DNA of 64,000 nt, from the NCBI RefSeq assembly GCF_002926165.1, contig NZ_MAGP01000104.1, forward strand, positions 28,804 to 92,803, given 5' to 3'. Positions 1 through 8,949 of the stretch are shown one piece after another. Source of the DNA: Micromonospora chalcea (GTDB lineage: Bacteria; Actinomycetota; Actinomycetes; Mycobacteriales; Micromonosporaceae). The notes beneath the pieces were generated by a model. The model was not told where the DNA came from and searched no databases. It worked only from the letters and a program-made list of their open reading frames with translations. The position numbers and the translations under genes are program-made. Position 1 is the first letter of the stretch. Each line of letters opens with the position of its first letter.

Positions 1-854
1 CCCGCCGCCGGGTGCGCGGCGGCCAGTTCCGCCCGGCGCTCCATCAGCAGCCGGGTCACGTCGCGCACCAGCGCGGCGGGCAGGTCGGCGCGGACGATCA
101 GGTAATTCGGGTTCGCCACCGTGCTGACCGGCTCCGCCTGGTACATGGAGCGGGGGATGTCCCGGGTCACGTAGACCTGCCCGTACCCGCGGCGCAGCGC
201 CTCGGTCCACTCGCCCAGGTCCACGATCCGCAGCGAGGTCCGCTCCGCCAGGTCGGCGACGCCGCGTACGGGCAGTCCGCCGGAGAAGAAGAACGCGTCG
301 ATCCGGTCCTCCCGCAGCGCGGTCATCGAGTCGTCCAGCCCGAGGTGCTCCTGGCGGATCCGGTCGCCGTCGAGCTGGGCCACCTCCAGCAGGCGGGTGG
401 CGGTGATCTCGGTGCCGGACCCGTCGGCGCCCACCGAGACCCGCCGGCCGCGCAGGTCGGCGAGCGTGCGGATCGGGCCGCCGGCGCGGGTGACCAGGTG
501 CAGCAGGTCGTCGTAGACGCGGGCCACGGCGAGCACCGACGGATGCTCGGGTTCACGTGCCGGGAGCACGTCGGCCTGGGTGAAGCCCAGTTCCGCCGCG
601 CCGGACCCGACCAGCCGGACGTTCTGCGCCGAGGCGGCGGTGACCACCACCTCGGCCCGTACCCCGGGCAGCTCCCGGTTGAGCACGGCGGCGAGCGACT
701 GGCCGAAGGCGTGGTAGACGGCGGTCGGGCTGCCGGTGGCGATGCGGATCCGGGTCGGCTCGGCCGGCTCGTCCCGGCATCCGGCCAGGCCGGAGACGAG
801 CAGCAGCACCAGCACGAGCGGGGCGGCGGCGCGCACAGGCCAGTGTCGGCTCAC
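1..854 (-). CDS. TAXI-family TRAP transporter solute-binding lipoprotein (3' truncated by window edge)
   Basis: The frame opens with GTG at 854 and runs off the left edge without a stop after 284 codons. Residues 1-26 form a lipoprotein signal with lipobox LAGC (Cys26). The mature part begins with RIRIATGSPTAVYHAFGQSL, typical of TAXI (TRAP-associated extracytoplasmic immunogenic) proteins, and continues with LGFTQADV, TLADLRGRRVSVGADGSGTE and DAFFFSGG, all family-like. Such proteins capture small ligands outside the membrane and pass them to a fused TRAP permease. No permease is visible; it would lie further left, downstream of this gene. The ligand cannot be predicted. Family assignment is good; the exact start is reasonable because it puts the lipobox at a normal distance. 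Confidence 0.82.
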   Translation of the reverse strand, partial: MSRHWPVRAAAPLVLVLLLVSGLAGCRDEPAEPTRIRIATGSPTAVYHAFGQSLAAVLNRELPGVRAEVVVTAASAQNVRLVGSGAAELGFTQADVLPAREPEHPSVLAVARVYDDLLHLVTRAGGPIRTLADLRGRRVSVGADGSGTEITATRLLEVAQLDGDRIRQEHLGLDDSMTALREDRIDAFFFSGGLPVRGVADLAERTSLRIVDLGEWTEALRRGYGQVYVTRDIPRSMYQAEPVSTVANPNYLIVRADLPAALVRDVTRLLMERRAELAAAHPAA

Positions 855-908
855 GGGCTGCACTCTGCGCCGTGCACCCGCCGCCGCGCAAGCCCGCCGC
901 CGGGCCGG

Positions 909-1562
909 TCAGCCGGCGGCGGCCAGCTCCGCGCTCTCGGTGATCCGGGTCCGGTGCTCTCCGTTGGGCACGATCACCAGGAAGCAGCCCGCGCCCGGCC
1001 GCAACGCCGCCGGCACCTCCAGCAGCGCCGCGCTGCGGACCAGCACCGCGGCCAGGTCACGGTCGGCCAGCCGGATGCCGAGGCAGTGCCGGCGTACGTG
1101 CCGGCCGCCGGCGAGCAGCGCCGCCCGCCAGGCCGCCGCCGCCAGCCGGGGCCGCCAGAGCCGCCGCGCCGCCGAGGCGCCCGGGAACGGCCCGCCGAGC
1201 AGTTCCCGGCGGCCCTGCCGCCAGCCCGTGGTGAGCAGATTCGCGTACGCCGCCCGGTGCTGCGGCGGCACCGCCAGCCGGTGCAGCTCGTAGCGGCGGC
1301 GCAGGCCACCGGTGGTCAGTTCGTGCTGCACCGGCACGTCGAGTCGACCCAGCAGCTGCCGCATCCGGTGCGCCGCGTCCTCGCGGTTGAACTCGGCGAT
1401 CCCGCCCCGGTGCGGTCCGGGGTCCAGGCGGCGTACGTCGGCGGCCGGCGGCGGCGTGCAGCGCACCATGCAGGCGATCTCGAAGGCGTCGGTCAGGGTC
1501 AGCCAGTCCAGCGGCGGGGACGGGCGGGGGCGGTCGAGCAGCGAGGTGGGCTCGGCGAGCAT
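909..1562 (-). CDS. conserved-looking protein of unknown function (217 aa)
   Basis: I do not recognise the family. The protein is Arg/Ala/Leu-rich with no signal peptide or clear membrane segment. Visible stretches are LTLTDAFEIACMV near residue 20, FNREDAAHRMRQLL in the middle and a hydrophobic end FLVIVPNGEHRT. The ATG at 1562 is preceded by GAGGAGC about 8 nt upstream, a good ribosome site. It follows yaaA by 109 bp and precedes the TAXI gene by 54 bp on the same strand. Coding status is supported by the ribosome site, position between tandem genes and codon bias; function is unknown. Confidence 0.6.
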   Translation of the reverse strand: MLAEPTSLLDRPRPSPPLDWLTLTDAFEIACMVRCTPPPAADVRRLDPGPHRGGIAEFNREDAAHRMRQLLGRLDVPVQHELTTGGLRRRYELHRLAVPPQHRAAYANLLTTGWRQGRRELLGGPFPGASAARRLWRPRLAAAAWRAALLAGGRHVRRHCLGIRLADRDLAAVLVRSAALLEVPAALRPGAGCFLVIVPNGEHRTRITESAELAAAG

Positions 1563-1598
1563 CGGCGCAGCTCCTCGGTCAGAGTCGGGGTACCTCTA

Positions 1599-1614
1599 CC
1601 GTTGCCGCCAACGG
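1599..1614 (-). promoter_or_regulatory. inverted repeat in the leader of the 909-1562 gene
   Basis: A perfect dyad CCGTTG-N4-CAACGG sits 37 nt upstream of the ATG at 1562. Reading toward the gene, it is followed at once by TAGAGGT, a possible -10 box. It could be an operator or an mRNA hairpin; no regulator is identified. Confidence 0.3.
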
Positions 1615-1671
1615 CCGGGTCGGGAACCGATGCGGCCGAGCCTTGAGCAAAATTTGCGGGAAGCCCGCCGG

Positions 1672-2475
1672 TCAGAGTTCGGTGACCACCAGGTCGACCT
1701 GCCGGGGCCGCCCGGCCGCCCGGGGCGCCTCCTCGACCGTGTACTTCAGCTCCCGAAGCGCCCCCACCAGCGCGTCGGCGGTACGCGGCCGGGCGTCGGC
1801 GAGCAGCAGATCCCGCACCAGCCGCCCCTTCGTCGCCTTGTTGAAGTGGCTCACCACCGACCGGGTCGGCGTGCCGTCCACGGTCCGCTCGTGCAGCACC
1901 CGCACCGTCACCGTCCGCTCGGCGAGCGCGCCGCGCGGCGTCCAGGTGGCCGCGTACGCGCCGGAGCGCAGGTCCAGCACCGGGCCGCGTCCGGCGGCGG
2001 GCTCCAGCACCGGCCCGAGCGCGCCACGCCAGTACGCCGACAGCGCCCCGAGCCCGGGCAGCCGCGCCCCGATCGGGCAGCGGTACGGCGGGATCCGGTC
2101 GGCGAGGCGTACCGCGCCCCACAGCCCGGAGCTGATCAGCACCTGGCGGCGGGCCGCCCGCTGCGCGTCGGGGGGCAGTGTGTCCAGGCCCAGCGCCTCG
2201 TAGAGCACCCCGGTGTAGAGCCGCCCGGCCGGGGCGGTCGCCGCCTCCCGCAGCCGGGCGTTGCGGCGCAGCTCGCCGCGCTGCCCCTCGGTGAGGCCCA
2301 GCGCGGCCAGGGCCGCCGTCTCGTCCGGCCCGGCGCACAGGTCGACGAGCGCGGTCAGCACCGCCTCCCGGGCCGGGTTCAGCTCGGTCAGGGACAGCCG
2401 GGACAGGTCCAGCCGGCGGCCGGTGCCGGCCTCGGCCTTCCCCTCCGACGGGGGCAGCAGGATGAGCACCGGCAC
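1672..2475 (-). CDS. yaaA: YaaA/DUF328 family peroxide-stress protein
   Basis: The 267-aa product begins VPVLILLPPSEGK, the conserved YaaA start (LLPPSEGK). Other family marks are LYTGVLYEALGLDTL, QVLISSGLWGAVRLADRIPPYR, a central RLPGLGALSAYWR segment and VVSHFNKATKGRLVRDLL near the C-terminus. YaaA lowers free intracellular iron during H2O2 stress in E. coli and binds DNA; it is cytoplasmic. The frame is open further upstream to 2580, but the conserved motif fixes the start at GTG 2475 (or GTG 2469). It begins 16 bp after the stop of the upstream GT-C-like gene, so the two may be cotranscribed. No strong ribosome site is visible. Confidence 0.87.
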   Translation of the reverse strand: MPVLILLPPSEGKAEAGTGRRLDLSRLSLTELNPAREAVLTALVDLCAGPDETAALAALGLTEGQRGELRRNARLREAATAPAGRLYTGVLYEALGLDTLPPDAQRAARRQVLISSGLWGAVRLADRIPPYRCPIGARLPGLGALSAYWRGALGPVLEPAAGRGPVLDLRSGAYAATWTPRGALAERTVTVRVLHERTVDGTPTRSVVSHFNKATKGRLVRDLLLADARPRTADALVGALRELKYTVEEAPRAAGRPRQVDLVVTEL

Positions 2476-2491
2476 AGCGTACGGGCCGGGC

Positions 2492-4102
2492 TCAGCGCCA
2501 CGGCCGCACGGCACGGTCGGGGTGGTACACGCGACTGCCGCCCACCTCGGCCACCACCGCCGCGTCGGCGCGGTCACCAAGCAGCCGCCGCAGCGTGCGC
2601 TCGGCGGGGGAGCCGACGTCCAGCACGTACCCGGGCCGTTGCGCGCGCGCCACCCGCTGCCAGTACGCCGGATAGCGGTTCTGCCCGGGCGTCAGCGCCC
2701 CGTCGAGCACGCCGCAGGCCACCGTCTCTCCGGTGTTGAAGATCAGCCGGTTGCAGGTCCAGTAGTCCCCGTACACCTCGTGCAGACCGGCCTCCCGCAC
2801 CGTGTCGGCCAGGCGGCGGGCCGTGCGCTCCTCGTCCCGTACGCCCGGCACGCCGGGCAGGAACGCCACGGTCCCGGCCAGCGTGGCGGCGGTCAGCCCG
2901 GCCAGCACCACGGCCGCCGTGGCGCCGCCGAGCCGGGCGGCCGGACCGGCGGTTCTGCGCAGCGCGTGCGCGGCGGCCAGCCAGAGCGGCCACAGCACGG
3001 CCGGCAGCGAAATCTGCAGCACCGACAGGTACCGGGAGTTGCCGAGTGGGTCGGTCGCGGCGAGCGGGCTGCGCACGTACGCCAGCAGGGTCAGCGCCGC
3101 GCCCACTACCAGCGCGAGGATCGCCGCGGCCCGGACCCGCGCGGCGTGGTCGGCGGCCCGGCGGTACGCGACCAGCCCGAGCGCGGCGGCGGCCACCAGC
3201 AGCACCGGGTAGAGCACGCCGAACCACTGCGTCCAGCGCGCGCAGCCGTCCATCGGGCACAGGCCGGACGCCAGCGGCACCCCTTCCAGCAGTCCGCCGC
3301 GCAGCCGTTCGGCCAGCGACGGCGCGACGCCCTCCTTGGTGCTGATCTCCCGGAACACCGACAGCGAGTCCTGCCCGGCCGGCGCGACGATGTTGTCCTT
3401 CACCACCGGCGCGATCCCGGCGGCGAAGCCCGCCACCAGCAGCACGCCCGGCCAGCCGATCAGCTCCCGGGGCATGGCCAGGACCAGCACCACGCCCGCC
3501 ACCAGCAGGTACGGCGCGATCAGCCAGTCCGACCAGAGCGCCAGCCCGGCGAGCAGCCCGAACGCGCCGGTGGCCAGCCAGCGGTGCCGGACCCGCTCCT
3601 CGCCGAGCGCGACCGCGAGCAGCAGCATCGCCAGCACCGCCGGCTTCACCTCCGGACGGCCGCCGACCACTGTGAGCTGGTCGCGGACCACCCGCTCCGA
3701 GCCGAGCGCCAGCAGGCCCACCACGACGACCGCCAGCCAAGGGGAGAACAGGCGGCGGGTCAGCCGGTACGCCAGCCACAGGAACACCGCGAACAGCGCG
3801 AGCAGCGGCAGCCGCAGCACCGGCCAGCTCGGCCCGGCCCAGCCGACCAGCGGCGCGGCCAGGTAGGACTCCAGCACGCCCATGTAGCGCTGGCCGTAGA
3901 GGAAGACCGGCCGCTCACCGCGCTCGGCGATGTGCAGCGCGGCCAGCCCGAACGTGGCCTCGTCGCTGTTCGACGCGGGCACCGTGAGCAGCGTCAGCAC
4001 CAGGCGGTAGCCGACTCCGGCCACACCGAGCAGCAACGCTGCCAGCGCCGGCGCGTCCGGACGCGGCCGCACCCGGTCCCGCTTCGTCGTCGACACGACC
4101 AA
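2492..4102 (-). CDS. GT-C type polytopic membrane glycosyltransferase-like protein
   Basis: This 536-aa protein has about ten hydrophobic segments and a first outer loop with VPASNSDEATFGLAALHI, then FLYGQRYMGVLESYLAAPLVG. An acidic motif after the first membrane helix, here SDE, is the usual catalytic feature of GT-C enzymes (PMT/ArnT-like) that use polyprenyl-phosphate sugars. After the last helix a soluble C-terminal part (about residues 420-536) includes YGDYWTCNRLIFNTGETVACG. The annotated start is TTG 4102; GTG 4096 is an equally good choice. Acceptor and donor are unknown. It could alternatively be a non-catalytic GT-C-fold membrane protein. Confidence 0.65.
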   Translation of the reverse strand: MVVSTTKRDRVRPRPDAPALAALLLGVAGVGYRLVLTLLTVPASNSDEATFGLAALHIAERGERPVFLYGQRYMGVLESYLAAPLVGWAGPSWPVLRLPLLALFAVFLWLAYRLTRRLFSPWLAVVVVGLLALGSERVVRDQLTVVGGRPEVKPAVLAMLLLAVALGEERVRHRWLATGAFGLLAGLALWSDWLIAPYLLVAGVVLVLAMPRELIGWPGVLLVAGFAAGIAPVVKDNIVAPAGQDSLSVFREISTKEGVAPSLAERLRGGLLEGVPLASGLCPMDGCARWTQWFGVLYPVLLVAAAALGLVAYRRAADHAARVRAAAILALVVGAALTLLAYVRSPLAATDPLGNSRYLSVLQISLPAVLWPLWLAAAHALRRTAGPAARLGGATAAVVLAGLTAATLAGTVAFLPGVPGVRDEERTARRLADTVREAGLHEVYGDYWTCNRLIFNTGETVACGVLDGALTPGQNRYPAYWQRVARAQRPGYVLDVGSPAERTLRRLLGDRADAAVVAEVGGSRVYHPDRAVRPWR

Positions 4103-4203
4103 CGCCCCCGTCGTCGCCCCGACCGCAGTCTGTCACGGCGGAACGCGGCTCCGAGGGCCGATCGGTGTGGATCACTCGCGTGGCCGGGCCCGGCCGGGTG
4201 TGG

Positions 4204-4209
4204 CAGTGT
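4204..4209 (+). promoter_or_regulatory. candidate -10 box for a leaderless transcript (App1-like gene)
   Basis: CAGTGT ends 6 nt before the GTG at 4216. The same spacing recurs before other genes in the window. No convincing -35 element is seen. Confidence 0.35.
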
Positions 4210-4215
4210 TGCAGC

Positions 4216-5259
4216 GTGCCACCCACACCACCGGACCAGCTTGCCGTACCGCGACTGCACCGCGCCGCGCGCTTCGAGGACGCCGTGCACGGCCTGGTCG
4301 AGCGCCGGTTGCGGCGCACCGGGTGGCAGCCCAACATCATCGCGTACGCGGGCTACGGCGCCCCGGGCTGGGCGCGGGTGCTCTGCCGGGTACTGCTGGG
4401 CCGCCCGGACACCCGGCGGCGGGGCCGCCTGGACAAGGTGCGGGGCTGGCGCAGCTTCGCCACGCTGCCCGCCAAGCACATCCGGGTGACCATCGAGGCC
4501 GACGGCGTGCGCCAGGAGGTGACCGCCGACCGCAGCGGGTTCGTCGACACCGTGATCGAGGCCGACTTCACCCCCGGCTGGGGCTGCGTACGCCTCAGCG
4601 TCGCCGACGCCGAACCGGTGGAGGCGCTGGTGCGCGTGCTCGACCCGGCCGTCCGGTTCGGCATCCTCTCCGACATCGACGACACCGTCATGGTGACCGC
4701 GCTGCCCCGGCCGCTGCTGGCCGCGTGGAACACGTTCGTGCTGGACGAGCACGCCCGCACCGCGGTGCCGGGCATGGCGGTGCTGTACGAGCGGCTGGCC
4801 ACCGCCCACCCGGGCGCGCCGGTGTTCTACCTGTCTACCGGCGCCTGGAACGTCGCGCCGACGCTCACCCGGTTCCTGTCCCGCCACCTCTACCCGGCCG
4901 GGCCGCTGCTGCTCACCGACTGGGGGCCGACCGCGGACCGGTGGTTCCGCAGCGGCCGGGAGCACAAGCGGGCCACGCTGGCCCGGCTGTCCCGGGAGTT
5001 CCCCGAGGTGCGGTGGCTGCTGATCGGCGACGACGGGCAGCACGACCCGGAGATCTACCGAGAGTTCGCCGCCGCGCACCCGGACCACGTCGCAGGGGTG
5101 GCGATCCGGCAGCTGTCGCCGACCCAGTCGGTGCTGGCCGGCAGCCTGCCCGCCCCGGCCGGGCGGTCGTCGTCCTCCGGCCCGGTGGGCCAGAAGTGGC
5201 TCAGCGCCCCCGACGGCGCCGGCCTCTGGAAGCTCCTCCGCGAAGCCGACCTGGTCTGA
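4216..5259 (+). CDS. App1-type (DUF2183) phosphatidate phosphatase-like protein
   Basis: The 347-aa protein carries the HAD-like motif ILSDIDDTVMVTAL (DxDxT) at about residues 153-166, preceded by a beta-rich N-terminal domain and followed by PVFYLSTGAWNVAPTLTRFL and WLLIGDDGQHDPEIYREF. These are the hallmarks of the conserved domain of yeast App1, a Mg-dependent phosphatidate phosphatase. Bacterial members are poorly characterised, so phospholipid phosphatase activity is inferred. The frame is open back to ATG 4165; GTG 4216 is preferred because a -10-like box lies 6 nt upstream. No signal peptide is seen, so it is probably cytoplasmic. The gene stands alone, divergent from the GT-C gene. 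Confidence 0.78.
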   Translation: MPPTPPDQLAVPRLHRAARFEDAVHGLVERRLRRTGWQPNIIAYAGYGAPGWARVLCRVLLGRPDTRRRGRLDKVRGWRSFATLPAKHIRVTIEADGVRQEVTADRSGFVDTVIEADFTPGWGCVRLSVADAEPVEALVRVLDPAVRFGILSDIDDTVMVTALPRPLLAAWNTFVLDEHARTAVPGMAVLYERLATAHPGAPVFYLSTGAWNVAPTLTRFLSRHLYPAGPLLLTDWGPTADRWFRSGREHKRATLARLSREFPEVRWLLIGDDGQHDPEIYREFAAAHPDHVAGVAIRQLSPTQSVLAGSLPAPAGRSSSSGPVGQKWLSAPDGAGLWKLLREADLV

Positions 5260-5282
5260 CCGCCGGCCCCTCCTCTTCGCGT

Positions 5283-5339
5283 CGATCATGAGGTTGACCG
5301 CCTTGTAGAGATCAACAACTGCCGTCAACCTCATGATCG
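5283..5339. repeat. GATC-ended palindromic repeat, copy 1
   Basis: Two perfect 16-bp inverted arms, CGATCATGAGGTTGAC (5283-5298) and its complement (5324-5339), flank a 25-nt loop. The element fills the gap between two convergent genes, so it could act as a bidirectional terminator. There is no T-run. Three further palindromes in the window share the GATC ends but not the arm sequence. Confidence 0.75.
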
Positions 5340-5350
5340 GCGGCCGACTG

Positions 5351-6331
5351 TCACGGCGTCACCACGATCTTGCCCGTCGCCGTTCCCTTCTCCAGGTACC
5401 GGTGCGCCTCGACGATGTCGTTCAACGTGAACACCCGGTCCACCATCGGTTGCAGCACGCCGGTGCGGACACCAGCGGCCAGGAACGCGGCGACGCGCCG
5501 GGCGGTCACCGGGTCGACCATGTCCGCAAAACTCATGTAGCGATAGATGGTCAGTGACGGATTCGCCGGGAACGACGCCGGGCGCGGGTCCAGCCAGCCC
5601 ACCGTGGCCAGGGTGCCGCCGAGCTTCGCAGCCAGCGACAGCTCGGCCAGGCCCGGGCCCATGACAGCGTCCAGGATGATGTCGGCGCCCACCCCACCGG
5701 TGTGCCGCCGGGTGGCCTCCCCGATGTCCTCCCGGTCGGTGGCGATCACCGCGGCGGCTCCGGCGGCCAACAGGCTCTCCACTTTGGCGCTCTGCCGGGT
5801 GACCGCGATCGGCACGGCGCCGATCTGGTTGGCGATCTGGATCGCGGCCCGCCCGACACCGCCCGACGCCGCGGTGATCAGGACCTGGTCCCCGGGCCGC
5901 ATCCCGGCTCTGTCCACCAGCGCGCCGTAGGCGGTGAAGTACGACACCCAGAGCGCCGCCGCAGCGACGGGCTCCAGCCCGGCGGGCCGTGGCACGACCC
6001 GGTCGGCCGGCAGCACTGTGTACTCGGCGTACGCACCCCTGGTCTCGAAGTCGGGTATCGCACCGAGGATGACCGGGTCGCCGACGGCCAGCCCGGTCAC
6101 CCCGGACCCGAGCGCGTCGATCACACCGGTCCCCTCGACGCCCAGCCGCGCGTGCGGCAACGGCACGGGCCGCGGGGACTGCCCGGCCCGGACCATCTGG
6201 TCGAGCGGGTTGACCGCGAAGGCCTCGATCCGTACGCGTACCTCGCCGGCCGCGGGCTCGACGACCGGCTCGTCGACGACGCGCAGAACGTCCGGACCGC
6301 CGGTCTCGTCGAACACGACTACTCGTGGCAT
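5351..6331 (-). CDS. zinc-independent quinone oxidoreductase-like MDR protein (NADPH-dependent)
   Basis: The 326-aa product is a medium-chain dehydrogenase/reductase of the quinone oxidoreductase (QOR) type. It has VFDETGGPDVLRVVDEPVVE at the N-terminus, the GroES-like region with AFAVNPLDQMVRAG, and the nucleotide-binding AASGGVGRAAIQIANQIGA near residue 155. Structural-zinc cysteines are absent, as expected for QOR-type members. ATG 6331 is preceded by AAGGAG at 6 nt. It is divergent from an HxlR regulator 81 bp away, a pairing common for redox or electrophile-response enzymes, so control by that regulator is likely. Its natural substrate is unknown. Confidence 0.85.
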   Translation of the reverse strand: MPRVVVFDETGGPDVLRVVDEPVVEPAAGEVRVRIEAFAVNPLDQMVRAGQSPRPVPLPHARLGVEGTGVIDALGSGVTGLAVGDPVILGAIPDFETRGAYAEYTVLPADRVVPRPAGLEPVAAAALWVSYFTAYGALVDRAGMRPGDQVLITAASGGVGRAAIQIANQIGAVPIAVTRQSAKVESLLAAGAAAVIATDREDIGEATRRHTGGVGADIILDAVMGPGLAELSLAAKLGGTLATVGWLDPRPASFPANPSLTIYRYMSFADMVDPVTARRVAAFLAAGVRTGVLQPMVDRVFTLNDIVEAHRYLEKGTATGKIVVTP

Positions 6332-6335
6332 GAAT

Positions 6336-6382
6336 GGCTCCTTGCGTTCCTGAAGGGCTTCGCCGCAAGACGCTACGGAGCC
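6336..6382. promoter_or_regulatory. nested inverted repeats in the oxidoreductase/HxlR divergent promoter
   Basis: GGCTCC (6336-6341) pairs with GGAGCC (6377-6382), and CTTGCG (6341-6346) pairs with CGCAAG (6364-6369). The nest lies between the two divergent start codons and overlaps the oxidoreductase ribosome site. It is a candidate HxlR operator; this is inference from position only. Confidence 0.35.
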
Positions 6383-6412
6383 GATAGGAACCCGCTGGTA
6401 CCTTTCGACTTT

Positions 6413-6772
6413 GTGCACGACACCCCGGGCCCGGTCTTCCTCGCCGATTGCCCCACCCGCCTGGCCGTCGAGATCATCACCGAGAAGTGGGCGGTGATCG
6501 TGCTGTTCGCACTCAGCCTGCAACCCCGGCGCCCCGGCGAGCTGGCCCACCTCATCGGCGGCATCTCCCACAAGGTCCTCACCCAGACCCTGCGCCGCCT
6601 GCAGGCATACGGCCTGGTCGAACGCCACGCCTACGCCGAGGCACCCCCACGCGTCGAGTACAGCCTCACTCCACTCGGGCAGACCCTGGTCGAGCCGATC
6701 AAGGTTCTGACCGACTGGGCTCGAGACAACGGCGAAGCGATCATCGACTTCCAGGAACAGAACGAGCGCTGA
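6413..6772 (+). CDS. HxlR-family winged-helix transcriptional regulator
   Basis: The 119-aa protein matches the HxlR pattern: LADCPTRLAVEIITEKWAV near the N-terminus, then RPGELAHLIGGISHKVLTQT as the recognition region, LRRLQAYGLVERHAY and VEYSLTPLGQTLVEPI. One cysteine (Cys in ADCP) is at the place where many HxlR/HypR/QorR proteins sense thiol stress. The frame is open far upstream, but the normal family length and position place the start at GTG 6413. Members usually repress or activate the divergent gene, here a QOR-type oxidoreductase, so a QorR-like electrophile sensor is a fair inference. Confidence 0.85.
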   Translation: MHDTPGPVFLADCPTRLAVEIITEKWAVIVLFALSLQPRRPGELAHLIGGISHKVLTQTLRRLQAYGLVERHAYAEAPPRVEYSLTPLGQTLVEPIKVLTDWARDNGEAIIDFQEQNER

Positions 6773-6840
6773 ACCAACCCGCCCAACCGAAGACGCTGTC
6801 TCAGTGCCGGCCGCCGTGGCTGTTCTGGCGGTACTCGCAC

Positions 6841-8949
6841 TCAGGCAGTTGCGGGTAGGAGCCAGAGAACGCCCAGCGGGGGGACCCGCAGGGAGACCGA
6901 TGCGGGCAGGCCGTGCCAGGGGATGTTCTCCGCGTGCACCTCGCCCAGGTTGCCCACGCCGGAACCGCCGTAGTGGTTCGCGTCGGTGTTCAGCGCCTCG
7001 GCCCACGTACCTGCTGCCGGCAGGCCGATCCGGTAGTCGTCCAGCGGCAGCGCGGAGAAGTTCGCCACGCACACCAGCGTCTGCCCGTCCGGGGCGATCC
7101 GGATGAACGACACCGCGTTGTTCGCCACGTCGTCCCCGGCGATCCAGCGGAAGCCGGCCGGGTCGGTGTCCTGCGCCCAGAGCGCCGGGCTGGCCCGGTA
7201 GACGCGGTTCAGGTCGGCGACCAGCCGCTGCACGCCCGCCCGGGCCGGGTCGTGGGTGAGGTACCAGTCGAGGCCGCGCTCCTCGCTCCACTCCCTGTCG
7301 TCGGCCAGCTCGCAGCCCATGAAGAGCAACTGCTTGCCCGGATGCGCCCACATGTACGCCAGCAGCGCCCGCACGGTGGCCAGCCGCTGCCACGTGTCGC
7401 CGGGCATCTTGCCGGCCAGGGAGCCCTTGCCGTGCACCACCTCGTCGTGGCTGATCGGCAGCACGTAGTTCTCACTCCACGCGTACGCCAGCGAGAACGT
7501 CAGCTGATGGTGGTGGTGCTGCCGGTAGATCGGGTCCTTGGAGGTGTAGAGCAGGGTGTCGTGCATCCAGCCCATGTTCCACTTGAACCCGAACCCGAGC
7601 CCGCCCTCGGAGGTCGGTTTCGTGACGCCGGGCCAGGCGGTGGACTCCTCGGCGATCATCAGCACGCCCGGGTGGTGCCGGTAGACGGTGGCGTTCACCT
7701 CCTGAAGGAACGCGATCGCCTCCAGGTTCTCCCGGCCGCCGTGCACGTTCGGCGCCCACTGCCCCTCGGAGCGGGAGTAGTCCAGGTAGAGCATCGAGGC
7801 CACCGCGTCCACGCGCAGCCCGTCGATGTGGAACTCGTCCAGCCAGTACAGCGCGTTGGCGACCAGGAAGTTGCGGACCTCATTGCGGCCGAAGTCGAAG
7901 ACGTACGTGCCCCAGTCGGGGTGCTCGCCGCGACGCGGGTCGGGGTGCTCGTACAGCGGGGTGCCGTCGAAACGCGCGAGCGCCCACTCGTCCTTCGGGA
8001 AGTGTGCCGGCACCCAGTCCAGGAGCACGCCGATGCCGGCGGCGTGCAGCCGGTCCACCAGATACCGGAAGTCGTCCGGGTCGCCGAACCGGGCGGTGGG
8101 CGCGTAGTAGCCGGTGACCTGGTAACCCCACGAGCCGCCGAACGGGTGCTCCATCACCGGCAGGAACTCCACGTGGGTGAAGCCCATCTCCAGCACGTAC
8201 GCGGTGAGCTGCTCGGCCAGCTCCCGGTAGCCGAGGCCCGGCCGCCACGAGCCCAGGTGCACCTCGTACACGCTCATCGGCTCCTGGTGCGGCGCCTGCC
8301 GCGACCGGCGCGCGAGCCAGTCCGCGTCGCCCCACTCGTACCGTGACTCGTGCACCACCGACGCGGTGGCCGGCGGCACCTCGGTGCGCGCGGCCATCGG
8401 GTCGGCCTTGTCCCGCCACCTGCCGTCGGCGCCCAGGATGCGGTACTTGTAGCGGGTGCCCACCGGCAGGCCGGGCACGAAGATCTCCCACACGCCGCTG
8501 GACCCGAGCGACCGCATCGGCCACCCGTCGTCCGGCGCCCAGCCGGTGACGTCGCCGACGAGCCGCACCGCGCGGGCGTTGGGGGCCCAGACGGTGAACG
8601 CGACGCCCTCGTCGAAGACCCGGGCGCCGAGCGCCGCCCAGAGCCGCTCGTGCCGGCCCTCGCCGATCAGGTGCAGGTCGAGGTCGCCGAGCGTGGGCGG
8701 ATAACGGTACGGGTCGTCGTGCGTCGTGCCGTCCACCTCGACCCGGTAGTCGAGCACCTCGCCGGGGAGCACCGCCTCGAAGACACCGGCGTCGTGCACC
8801 CGCTTCATCGGGTGCGCCTCGCCGTCGACGAGCAGCGTCACCTCACCGGCGCCCCGGCGCAGCGTCCGGATCGTGGTGCTCCCGCCGGCCGGGTGTGCGC
8901 CGAGCACGGCGTGCGGGTCGTGTACCTCGCCGGTGATCAGCTGGTCCAT
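6841..8949 (-). CDS. glgB: 1,4-alpha-glucan branching enzyme
   Basis: This 702-aa GH13 enzyme adds alpha-1,6 branches to linear alpha-1,4-glucan. An N-terminal CBM48-like region (about residues 20-220) leads to the catalytic barrel. Asp381 in [10 protein letters not shown] is the expected nucleophile and Glu434 in MIAEES the acid/base; SHDEVVHGK holds the third catalytic Asp. The length is typical of actinobacterial GlgB. ATG 8949 overlaps the end of glgE by 13 bp, in a different frame, so the two are translationally coupled. Together they form the polymerising and branching end of the GlgE pathway. An open frame continues upstream to 10092, but homology begins at [17 protein letters not shown]. 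Confidence 0.97.
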   Translation of the reverse strand: MDQLITGEVHDPHAVLGAHPAGGSTTIRTLRRGAGEVTLLVDGEAHPMKRVHDAGVFEAVLPGEVLDYRVEVDGTTHDDPYRYPPTLGDLDLHLIGEGRHERLWAALGARVFDEGVAFTVWAPNARAVRLVGDVTGWAPDDGWPMRSLGSSGVWEIFVPGLPVGTRYKYRILGADGRWRDKADPMAARTEVPPATASVVHESRYEWGDADWLARRSRQAPHQEPMSVYEVHLGSWRPGLGYRELAEQLTAYVLEMGFTHVEFLPVMEHPFGGSWGYQVTGYYAPTARFGDPDDFRYLVDRLHAAGIGVLLDWVPAHFPKDEWALARFDGTPLYEHPDPRRGEHPDWGTYVFDFGRNEVRNFLVANALYWLDEFHIDGLRVDAVASMLYLDYSRSEGQWAPNVHGGRENLEAIAFLQEVNATVYRHHPGVLMIAEESTAWPGVTKPTSEGGLGFGFKWNMGWMHDTLLYTSKDPIYRQHHHHQLTFSLAYAWSENYVLPISHDEVVHGKGSLAGKMPGDTWQRLATVRALLAYMWAHPGKQLLFMGCELADDREWSEERGLDWYLTHDPARAGVQRLVADLNRVYRASPALWAQDTDPAGFRWIAGDDVANNAVSFIRIAPDGQTLVCVANFSALPLDDYRIGLPAAGTWAEALNTDANHYGGSGVGNLGEVHAENIPWHGLPASVSLRVPPLGVLWLLPATA

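Noticed and set aside
12..1646. Long open frames on the + strand over 12-1646, 2261-4489 and similar regions.
   Set aside because: They are Arg/Gln/Gly/His-rich complements of real - strand genes, caused by GC-rich third positions. No motif or ribosome site supports them.
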